A stretch of 20,105 nt of DNA from Bacteroidales bacterium (GTDB lineage: Bacteria > Bacteroidota > Bacteroidia > Bacteroidales > Muribaculaceae): positions 1-20,105 of the forward strand of contig SFJG01000033.1 of assembly GCA_004555955.1 (NCBI GenBank), given 5' to 3'. A model generated the notes under the pieces. That model had not been told where the DNA came from. It ran no database searches and saw only the letters and a list, made by a program, of their open reading frames with translations. Below, one piece after another: positions 6,903 to 14,422 of the stretch. Made by a program: the position numbers and the translations under genes. The number at the start of each line of letters is the position of its first letter. Positions within the stretch are counted from its first letter, which is position 1.

Positions 6903-8282
6903 ATGAAGAATAGATTTATAATGGCAGCAATAGTGGCGGTAGTCGCCGCCACTATGAGCAGCTGCCACATATATAAGAAATATGAATTGCCGGAGGAAGG
7001 CATCTCGAAAAGCGTCGTCGAAGCTCGTCAAGAGCCGGTCGACTCGCTCGCCTTGGGCAACTTGTCGTGGGATAAGGTGTTCACCGACCCGCAACTGCAA
7101 GCGCTCATCCAAATCGCACTCGACAAGAACGTCAACCTCCAAAACGCACACCTCAACGTCGAAATGGCTAACGCCCAACTGCTGGGCGCCAAGTTGAGCT
7201 ACGTGCCGCAATTGACGTTCTCGCCCAACGCGGCAACGGCATCCTACGGCGGCTCGAGCATCTCGAAGCACACATGGTCGTATCAAATCCCCGTCAACGC
7301 AAGTTGGCAAATCGACCTCTTCGGCGGTCTGCTCAACAACAAGCGCAACGCACAAGCATCGGTCGAAGGCGCTAAGGCATACGAACAAGCGGTACGCACG
7401 CAAATCGTTGCCGGCGTAGCCAACTGCTACTACACGCTGGTGATGCTCAAACGTCAACTACGCCTTGCGCAAGAGACATCGGCGCTTTGGGGCAAGAGCG
7501 TGCAAACCATGCAAGACCTCAAAGAAGCCGGACGCTTCAACGAAGTAGCCGTCGTGCAAAGCCGCGCCAACTACTATGCCATCCAGGCACAAATTCCGGC
7601 GCTGGAGATGAACATCCATGAGGTGCAAAACGCACTGTCGCTGATGCTCAACTCGCTGCCTAAAGAATGGACCATCGACGAAAACTATCAGCCCGTCTTC
7701 CCGAAATATATGGAAAACGGCGTGCCGATGAAATACTTGGCATCACGCCCCGACGTAGTAGCCGCCGAAAAGCAATTTGCCTCAGCCTACTACGCCACCA
7801 ACAGCGCCCGCGCTGCCTTCTACCCCGGCTTGACAATCTCTGCCGGCGGCGGTTTCACCAACCTGCTCGGCTCGGTAATCCAAAACCCGGGACGCTGGTT
7901 CTACCAGATAGCTGCATCGCTCGCCACGCCGCTCTTCCGCGCGCAAAACATTGCAAGCCTAAAAGCAGCCAAAGCGAGTCAACAACAAGCGTTGAACAAT
8001 TTCGAGTATACCGTGCTCAGCGCCTCGTCGGAGGTTAGCGACGCACTGGTTGCCTACAACAAGAACAGCCAACAAGTGGCTCTCGTTGCCGAGCAAGTAA
8101 AAAATCTCGAAAAAGCTGTGGAATATAACAACGATTTATTAACTTTGGGGACGACAACCTACTTGGAAGTGTTGACGGCGCAACAATCGCTGCTGAGCGC
8201 GCAAATGTCGCAACTGCAAACCGACCTTGCCGTACAGCAAGCAGCCATCAGCCTCTACCAAGCCCTCGGAGGCGGTCGCTAA
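6903..8282 (+). CDS. Outer-membrane efflux channel lipoprotein (TolC/NodT family)
   Basis: Outer-membrane exit duct of the tripartite pump. I start it at 6903 rather than at an in-frame ATG at 6873, because 6903 begins a lipoprotein signal (MKNRFIMAAIVAVVAATMSSC, lipobox MSSC, Cys21) and the earlier ATG would overlap the pump gene. The mature protein has 459 residues before processing, typical for NodT-type factors. It shows the two internal outer-membrane-efflux repeats, including DPQLQALIQIALDKNVNLQ, SWQIDLFGGLLNNKRNAQAS, a central LASRPDVVAAEKQ and the second copy ending TTYLEVLTAQQSLLSAQ. The stop is 29 bases before the acyltransferase gene with no terminator between them. Confidence 0.95.
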   Translation: MKNRFIMAAIVAVVAATMSSCHIYKKYELPEEGISKSVVEARQEPVDSLALGNLSWDKVFTDPQLQALIQIALDKNVNLQNAHLNVEMANAQLLGAKLSYVPQLTFSPNAATASYGGSSISKHTWSYQIPVNASWQIDLFGGLLNNKRNAQASVEGAKAYEQAVRTQIVAGVANCYYTLVMLKRQLRLAQETSALWGKSVQTMQDLKEAGRFNEVAVVQSRANYYAIQAQIPALEMNIHEVQNALSLMLNSLPKEWTIDENYQPVFPKYMENGVPMKYLASRPDVVAAEKQFASAYYATNSARAAFYPGLTISAGGGFTNLLGSVIQNPGRWFYQIAASLATPLFRAQNIASLKAAKASQQQALNNFEYTVLSASSEVSDALVAYNKNSQQVALVAEQVKNLEKAVEYNNDLLTLGTTTYLEVLTAQQSLLSAQMSQLQTDLAVQQAAISLYQALGGGR

Positions 8283-8311
8283 TACGTTAAATCATTAAAA
8301 TTCAAAATACT

Positions 8312-9106
8312 ATGATTAGTCCATTGGCATATGTTGACCCGTCGGCAAAATTGGGTAACAACGTGACAGTCCATCCGTTCGCCTTTATCGACAAAGACGT
8401 CGTAATCGGCGACAACTGCGAGATTTATCCGTACGCAAGCATAATGCACGGCGCTCGCTTGGGCAACAACATCAAGGTGTACAACGGCGCCATTATCGCC
8501 GCCGAGCCGCAAGACTTCCGCTGGAAAGGCGAAGAATCGTATGTGACAATCGGCGACCAAACGACCATCCGCGAAATGGCAATCATCAACCGAAGCATCC
8601 ACAAAGGAATGTCGACCGAAATCGGCAAAAAGTGCTTCCTGATGGCGGAAACGCACGTCGGTCACGACTGCAAAATCGGCGACCGCTGCGTGTTGGGCAA
8701 CAGTTCTCAACTCGCCGGCGACGTGGTCATCGACCCGTGCGTAATCCTTTCGACTTCGGTGAAGGTCTATAACGGCAGCCGAATCGGCAAGTGGGCATTC
8801 ATCAAAGGCGGATGCCGCATCTCCGGAAATGTGCCGCCCTACGTCATTATGGCGCACAACCCGGCAATGTACTACGGCGTCAATGCCGCCGTGATGCGCA
8901 CAAAGCCCGAACTGTTCACCGAAGAACGCATCGACGACATCGCTAAGGCTTATCGTCACATCTACCAATGCAACACGTCGATTTTCAACGCCGTCAAACG
9001 CATCGAAGCCGACGTCGACGATTCTGCAGAAAAAACCGAAATACTCAACTTCATCAAGGACTGCAACAACAAACTCATCGCACTTCCGCGATTAGATACT
9101 TTCTAA
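8312..9106 (+). CDS. lpxA: LpxA-family acyl-ACP--UDP-N-acetylglucosamine O-acyltransferase, divergent paralogue
   Basis: A 264-residue left-handed beta-helix acyltransferase, built of hexapeptide repeats (IGDNCEI, IGDQTTI, IGKKCFL, IGDRCVL), with an alpha-helical C-terminal tail. LpxA puts the first acyl chain on UDP-GlcNAc in lipid A synthesis. The catalytic histidine is kept (GHDC, His118, equivalent to E. coli His125), as is His115 (His122). An ungapped alignment from memory puts Asp137 where E. coli has His144 and Tyr153 where it has His160. The typical GGxxAVHQF block is absent, replaced by LSTSVKVYNG. Bacteroidales commonly carry a canonical LpxA elsewhere, so this may be a second enzyme with another sugar or acyl preference. 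It is the last gene of the efflux operon and is followed by a strong terminator. The family is certain; the exact reaction is inferred. Confidence 0.85.
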   Translation: MISPLAYVDPSAKLGNNVTVHPFAFIDKDVVIGDNCEIYPYASIMHGARLGNNIKVYNGAIIAAEPQDFRWKGEESYVTIGDQTTIREMAIINRSIHKGMSTEIGKKCFLMAETHVGHDCKIGDRCVLGNSSQLAGDVVIDPCVILSTSVKVYNGSRIGKWAFIKGGCRISGNVPPYVIMAHNPAMYYGVNAAVMRTKPELFTEERIDDIAKAYRHIYQCNTSIFNAVKRIEADVDDSAEKTEILNFIKDCNNKLIALPRLDTF

Positions 9107-9143
9107 ACGAGTACTTTTTTCTTATTACATATTAAGTTAGATT

Positions 9144-9175
9144 AAGGCTACGAAATTCGCTTTCGTAGCCTTTTT
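9144..9175 (+). terminator. Rho-independent terminator of the efflux-lpxA operon
   Basis: AAGGCTACGAAA (9144-9155) pairs perfectly with TTTCGTAGCCTT (9161-9172) around the loop TTCGC, followed by more T to 9175. It lies 38 bases after the acyltransferase stop. Confidence 0.95.
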
Positions 9176-9250
9176 CGTCTCTACTATCCTGATAACCAAG
9201 CGTGTAGGGTCGGCGACCCGCCATGGGTGAGAAACAAATCTGTCGCCTAC

Positions 9251-9595
9251 CGTGTCGAAGATACGGCAGAGGTTGATGACCGTCGAAGACGGTCTTGTTA
9301 TGGTAAACCTCACGTTCAGCCTCGGAGAGGCTTAACGTGAGGAATATCAGTAAGTTATGGTGCGAGCATCGGAGATGCTCGGTGGTGATAGTGAATGTCT
9401 ATGGCGTGGTTATAGACCGATTTCAGGTTTCTAATTCCATTTTCTACTATCACGACCGACCCTCTACGAGGCTCGAGTTCTGTGGTGGACTCCGTTCCCT
9501 ACGCTAAGCGTCTCCGACGCTGAGCGTAGGGCTTACCACAACCGGCGCGTCTCCGATGCACGCTATCCACAGCGTATCTTCGACACGCTGTGGAT
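9251..9595. repeat. Array of at least seven hairpins with a shared TCGRAGA / TCTYCGA core
   Basis: The gap 9176-9757 has no convincing gene. Hairpins with a three-base loop lie at 9251-9265 (loop GAA), about 9280-9292 (ACCGTC-GAA-GACGGT, loop GAA), 9310-9342 (outer arms CTCACGTT/AACGTGAG and inner GCCTC-GGA-GAGGC), 9364-9380 (GAGCATC-GGA-GATGCTC), 9461-9471 (CCTC-TAC-GAGG), 9497-9531 (16-base arms, one mismatch, loop TCC), 9547-9559 (loop TCC) and 9565-9595 (14-base arms, one wobble, loop TTC). The left members have purine loops and the right members pyrimidine loops. Between them, GTGATAGT and ACTATCAC, and GTCTAT and ATAGAC, also pair. The 78 bases at 9251-9328 recur at 18626-18703. Confidence 0.85.
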
Positions 9596-9693
9596 GCTCG
9601 TTAGCTCCGATTTGCACCACCGGCCCTCTAACCTAACCGCGCGACAGCGCCGTATAACCGCATCGCAGATGCCGAATAACCGCGCCGAAGGCT

Positions 9694-9735
9694 CACCTCT
9701 TACCTCTTACCTCTCACCTCTCACCTCTCACCTCT
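9694..9735 (+). repeat. Tandem heptamer repeat (YACCTCT) x6
   Basis: Six perfect copies of a seven-base unit, CACCTCT or TACCTCT, in the order C T T C C C, 23 bases before the -33 box of the next operon. The same unit appears in both orientations at 16770-16853 and once at about 2000-2010. Confidence 0.9.
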
Positions 9736-9757
9736 CCGCAACTATTATTTCAATATG

Positions 9758-9789
9758 TTTGGAAAATCGATTTTTTAGTTATACTTTTG
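9758..9789 (+). promoter_or_regulatory. Promoter of the surface-protein operon
   Basis: TTTG at 9758-9761, a 20-base spacer and TACTTTTG at 9782-9789 match the Bacteroidota consensus. The predicted start is near 9796, which gives a long A/T-rich leader of about 130 bases to the ATG at 9930. No riboswitch-like structure is evident in it. Confidence 0.75.
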
Positions 9790-9929
9790 CAAGCAATTGT
9801 TACATTATATAGTCAATTTGTTACAAATACGTCACAAAAATACATAAAATCGCAGAGTTTTGCTATCAAATTGAAAAAGTAATGTATAATTATACAAATC
9901 AATACAATTAAACAAAAACATACAAAACA

Positions 9930-12900
9930 ATGCAAAGGAAAAATTTGGCAAAAAAGGTAGTTTTGCTACTTGCGTTAGCGCTACCGATGCTCGCCGGAGC
10001 CAAAGCCGTGCGCCACAGCGATGCGACGACAGCCGAGGTACGAGCCGAGCAAACTAATTTCGCACGCGTCTTTCCGGGCACAAAGCCACGGACGCTATTT
10101 ACAGGAACAAAAAGCACAACGGCAACGTTTCCGCGGCTTATGGCGGATGCCGACGGCACAATCGTCTACGGAAGCCTCTTGGGCGGCGCGGGCGACAACA
10201 CGCAGTATGGCATCTATTCGTTTCCGGCGGCAACGGCGAGTCCGGTGACCGCAGTGGCTGTCAACTCCAAGTTGAACGCCAACGGAGGCGGCGTGCTTAT
10301 CGACGACAAATATTATTTCATCAACTGGTTCGACACAGGCTTCGGCGGTATGTACGCCTATTTTTATATCTGCGACACCGAAGACTGGTCGATTGTTACG
10401 TCAAACCGCGTTAACTTGACCAGCATTGCAACCGACCTAACCTACGACCCGGTGACAAAGAAGGTGTACGGTTGCTTCGTCAACGATACGATGGACGGCT
10501 ACGTGTTCGGACAAATGAGCATCGTCGACGGTAGCGTTACGCCGATTGCCGACCTGGTGAGCCCTTTCTTCTTCGTGGCAGCCAACAACGCAGGCGAAGT
10601 GTACGGCGTCGACGGTGCCGGACGACTCTACACCGTAAACAAGAGCAACGGGACGCTGACGCTCGTGGGCGACACCGGCATTATGCCGAAGTACACGCAG
10701 TCGGCAACGTTCGACCCCACAACGGGCAAACTCTACTGGGCGGCGATGAACGACTCCACAAACGGGCTTTATCAAGTCGACACCGCAACGGCAGCGACAA
10801 CGCTGATGGGCAACTTCGTGATGAACGAAGAATTCGGCGGACTGTTTATCTTCGGACAGTCGGCGGAAGCAGGTGCACCGGCGGCAGTGACCGACCTCAA
10901 CGTGACGTACGACACGTCGACGACAGGCAATATGACCGTAACATTCAGCCTTCCGACGACGACCTATGACGGGTCGGCGCTGAGCGGCGAACTCGACTAT
11001 ATCATCAGCCTCAACGACGTTGAATATACCCTCGGCACAGGAAATGCCGGTGAGGCAATTACGGAAACGATAATCAACAATACAGTCGGCGAATTCAAGG
11101 TGGGCGTACGCGCTCGCAACAGCGTCGGCGACGGTCCGACCGAGAAAGTGCGCCTGTGGGTTGGCAACGACACTCCGACAGCGCCGCAAAACCTCACGGC
11201 AACCATCGACGGCTCATCGATACGCCTCAACTGGGATGCCCCGACCGAAGGCACTCACGGCGGATACATCAACCCGGCAACGCTCAACTATAAGGTGATT
11301 CGCTATCCCGACGCAGTGGTCGTAGCCGACAAACTGACGTCGACAGAATACGTCGACTCGCCCAACCTGTTGTCGCTCTCGGCATTCTGGTACGAAGTAA
11401 TCGCGCTGACAAACAACCTCGAAGGCGGCTCGGCGACGACCGACAAACTGCTCATCGGCGAGGCATTCACCGTGCCCTACGAAGAAACATTCGACCGCGC
11501 GTCCAACTTCAACCTCTTCACCGTCATCGATGCCAACGGCGACGGCTTTACGTGGGAACTCGAAGACTCCGGTTCGGCGGTATGCCCCTACAGCAACACC
11601 CAAAGTATGAACGACTGGCTCATCACGCCGCCGATACATCTGACAGCCGGCAACCTCTACCGCCTCCGCTTCCACGCCCACTCGATGTCGTCGGGCTGGC
11701 CCGAGAAGATGCGCGTGGCGTTCGGCACGGGACGCACCGTTGCCGACATGAGCAACGAAATCTTCGGCGAAACCGTCATACAATCGCTGCAAAGCACGCT
11801 CTTCGAAAAGACATTCACCGTCGATGCCGAAACCGACTACTACTTCGGCTTCCAATCGGTCAGCGACGCACAAATGTATAAACTCTATCTCGAAGACATC
11901 GCCATCGAAGTGGCAGCATCGGTCAACGCACCGGCAGCCGTCGACGACCTCACCCTGACAGCCGGTAGCAACGGCGAACAATCGGTAACCGTTGAATTTA
12001 CAGTGCCGACGAAGACCATCAAGGGCGACGCCCTCGAAAGCGTCAGCAAGGTGACAGTTCGCCGCGGCAACTCGATTGTCAAGGCATATACGAACCAAGC
12101 CGCCGGCACACGCATCTCGTTTGTCGACAACGCTTGCGACGCGGGCAACAACGAATATACCGTCTTTACGACCAATGCCGCCGGACCGAGTATGGAAACC
12201 ACGAAGACCGTCTTCGTCGGCAACGACCTTCCGGGCATTCCGCAAAACATCGTGCTGCGCGAGCAAGACGGCAAGGCACTCCTCACCTGGGATGCGCCGA
12301 CGACGGGACAAAACGGCGGCTACATCGACCCGACACAACTGACCTACCACATCCTCAACGGCATCGACCAAACGACAATCGTTGCAATGAACGTCGAAGG
12401 AACAAGTTATAGCTTCGACTCGGGCGTAACCTCCGGACAAGAATCGCAGAAATACATCGTGTTTGGCGTCAACGATAAAGGCGTCGGCTACGGCGAAGCA
12501 TCGAACATCTTCGTGTTCGGCACGCCCTACCCGCTTCCGTTCAAGGAATCGTTCACCGATGCCAATATCCACTATGACACTTGGGGCATCGACGATGACG
12601 ACCCCGAAAACAGCGGCGTCTGGGAAGTGCTCGCCTACGGCTCAATGCCGGCAGCGTCGCCGCAAGACCTCGACGGCGGTCTGCTCTCGTTCGTGCCGAT
12701 GTATGCCAACGACGAGGCTTACCTCTACTCCGGAAAAATCGACTTGAAGTCGGCTGTCAACCCGACACTCGAATTCTACTACTATTACCCGAACGGCTCA
12801 ACCAACGAACTCATCGTCGAAGCCACCACGAACGGCTACGAATTCAACACACTCGAAACCATCGACATGAGCACGCTCACGGGCAGCAGCGAATGGAAGA

Positions 12901-14396
12901 AAGTGAGCATTCCGCTTGCCGGGCTGAAGCCTGCAGAATATATGCGACTCGGCCTGCGCGCCATCGGCCACGACGGGCTGACGAGCATCCACGTCGACAA
13001 CATCGTAGTTCGCGATGTGGTTGACTACAACCTCGAAGCGACGAGCATCTCCTGTCCGAAACGTATGTCGGTCGGCGCCGCCTACGACATCACCGTGCGC
13101 GTCACCAACGTAGGCACGAAAGCCATCGGCACCGGCGGATTCAGCGTTTCGCTCTATCGCGACGGCGCTAAGGTAGGCACGCTCAACGGCGTAACCCTCC
13201 TTGCCAACAGTTATCGCGACTACACGTTCAGCCAAACTCCCGACGGTACGTTCGGCGACACTGCCGAATATTACGCCGTGGTGGAATGCAACCAAGATAT
13301 GAACCTGACGAACAACACGACATCAGCCACAACGGTCGAAATCCGCCGTCAGCACTTGCCGACACCGACCAACCTGCGCGCCGCTGTCGACGGCACGAAA
13401 GTCAACCTGACGTGGACGGCACCCGACGTTACCGAAACGGTTGCCGAGACCGACGATTTTGAAGACTATGCGGCATTCTCAATCGCCGACGTAGGTTCGT
13501 GGACACTCGCCGACGTCGACCGCCAAGGCACTGCCTATTTCTCGGGCACATGGCCTAACCGCGGTGCCGCTCAAGCCTTCATCGTGTTCAACGCTCCGCA
13601 AATAGGCGCCGACATCGACGAATACGGCTACCCCTCCGACTGGGCGGCTCACAGCGGCGAACAATGCATGATTTCGTTCATTGCCGACACCGGCAATACC
13701 GACGACTGGCTTATCTCGCCGCAACTGAGCGGTAAGGCGCAAACCATAAAAATGTTCGTCAAAGGCGTTTCGGGATATACCGACAACTACGAAATACTCA
13801 TCTCGAGCGAAACGTCGGCAACCAACCGCGCAAGTTTCACCGCACTCAGCGGTGTGGGCGGCGCGGCACCGACGGAGTGGACCGAAATCGAATTCACCGT
13901 TCCCGAAGGCACCAACTTCTTCGCCGTGCGCCATACGTCAACGACAGCCGACGGCTTTGCCCTGCTCGTCGACGATGCCACTTTCGAGGCAAAACTCGAA
14001 GCCATCCCCGTGCTTAGCGGCTACAACGTGTACTGCGACGACATCCTCATCAATTCCGACCTCGTTGCGACAACATCGTACGTCGACGACCTGGTAACCG
14101 AGGTGCAGACCTACAACGTGACGGCAGTCTACACCGTTGGCGAATCGAAGCCTTCCAACACCGCATCGACAGCCGACGGCGGCGTTAACGGCATTGTCGG
14201 CAACGGAATAACTATCTACGGCAGCCGCGGCACCATCAACATCGCGGGCGCTCAAGGCAATGCCGTGACAGTCTACACCACCGACGGAAAGATGTTCTAC
14301 AGCGGAACAGCCGACCGCAAGACCTGCGTATATGCTCCTGCCGGAATCTACCTCGTCAAAGTGGGCAAAATCGCAAAAAAAGTGATAGTTAAATAG
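9930..14396 (+). CDS. Large secreted multidomain protein: propeller-like N-terminus, FN3 and cleaved-adhesin (choice-of-anchor J) domains, CARDB-like domain, T9SS sorting domain
   Basis: 1488 residues. A signal peptide (MQRKNLAKKVVLLLALALPM, cleavage likely near AGA-KA) is followed by a beta-propeller-like region with repeated strands such as TFDPTTGKLYWAA (about 60-310). Then come FN3 pairs (about 314-510 and 667-865), two cleaved-adhesin-like domains (about 513-660, with TFDRASNFNLFTVID and NDWLITPPI; about 867-1033, with LPFKESF and IHVDNIVVRD), a CARDB-like domain (about 1033-1140), and a last FN3 that appears split by a third cleaved-adhesin-like domain (about 1174-1362, with DDWLISPQL). 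The C-terminus (VYTTDGKMF ... GIYLVKVGKIAKKVIVK) is a type A T9SS sorting signal. The protein should be exported to the cell surface. No catalytic residues are seen. An adhesive or substrate-binding role is inference. It is followed after 26 bases by the leucine-rich protein gene. Confidence 0.88.
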   Translation: MQRKNLAKKVVLLLALALPMLAGAKAVRHSDATTAEVRAEQTNFARVFPGTKPRTLFTGTKSTTATFPRLMADADGTIVYGSLLGGAGDNTQYGIYSFPAATASPVTAVAVNSKLNANGGGVLIDDKYYFINWFDTGFGGMYAYFYICDTEDWSIVTSNRVNLTSIATDLTYDPVTKKVYGCFVNDTMDGYVFGQMSIVDGSVTPIADLVSPFFFVAANNAGEVYGVDGAGRLYTVNKSNGTLTLVGDTGIMPKYTQSATFDPTTGKLYWAAMNDSTNGLYQVDTATAATTLMGNFVMNEEFGGLFIFGQSAEAGAPAAVTDLNVTYDTSTTGNMTVTFSLPTTTYDGSALSGELDYIISLNDVEYTLGTGNAGEAITETIINNTVGEFKVGVRARNSVGDGPTEKVRLWVGNDTPTAPQNLTATIDGSSIRLNWDAPTEGTHGGYINPATLNYKVIRYPDAVVVADKLTSTEYVDSPNLLSLSAFWYEVIALTNNLEGGSATTDKLLIGEAFTVPYEETFDRASNFNLFTVIDANGDGFTWELEDSGSAVCPYSNTQSMNDWLITPPIHLTAGNLYRLRFHAHSMSSGWPEKMRVAFGTGRTVADMSNEIFGETVIQSLQSTLFEKTFTVDAETDYYFGFQSVSDAQMYKLYLEDIAIEVAASVNAPAAVDDLTLTAGSNGEQSVTVEFTVPTKTIKGDALESVSKVTVRRGNSIVKAYTNQAAGTRISFVDNACDAGNNEYTVFTTNAAGPSMETTKTVFVGNDLPGIPQNIVLREQDGKALLTWDAPTTGQNGGYIDPTQLTYHILNGIDQTTIVAMNVEGTSYSFDSGVTSGQESQKYIVFGVNDKGVGYGEASNIFVFGTPYPLPFKESFTDANIHYDTWGIDDDDPENSGVWEVLAYGSMPAASPQDLDGGLLSFVPMYANDEAYLYSGKIDLKSAVNPTLEFYYYYPNGSTNELIVEATTNGYEFNTLETIDMSTLTGSSEWKKVSIPLAGLKPAEYMRLGLRAIGHDGLTSIHVDNIVVRDVVDYNLEATSISCPKRMSVGAAYDITVRVTNVGTKAIGTGGFSVSLYRDGAKVGTLNGVTLLANSYRDYTFSQTPDGTFGDTAEYYAVVECNQDMNLTNNTTSATTVEIRRQHLPTPTNLRAAVDGTKVNLTWTAPDVTETVAETDDFEDYAAFSIADVGSWTLADVDRQGTAYFSGTWPNRGAAQAFIVFNAPQIGADIDEYGYPSDWAAHSGEQCMISFIADTGNTDDWLISPQLSGKAQTIKMFVKGVSGYTDNYEILISSETSATNRASFTALSGVGGAAPTEWTEIEFTVPEGTNFFAVRHTSTTADGFALLVDDATFEAKLEAIPVLSGYNVYCDDILINSDLVATTSYVDDLVTEVQTYNVTAVYTVGESKPSNTASTADGGVNGIVGNGITIYGSRGTINIAGAQGNAVTVYTTDGKMFYSGTADRKTCVYAPAGIYLVKVGKIAKKVIVK

Positions 14397-14422
14397 TTAG
14401 AATCTAAAAAACATAACCATAA

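Noticed and set aside
9594..9812. A 72-codon open frame on the plus strand
   Set aside because: It consists of the hairpin array, the heptamer tandem repeat and the promoter of the next operon; the protein would be mostly SPLTS-like repeats.
9796..9929. Riboswitch in the 130-base leader of the surface-protein operon
   Set aside because: The leader is A/T-rich with no conserved motif or convincing stem that I can see.
11214..12572. Long minus-strand open frame (452 codons) inside the 1488-residue gene
   Set aside because: High-GC third positions keep the antisense frame open; the protein is Arg/Val/Asp-rich without any recognised domain, and the plus-strand gene is clear.
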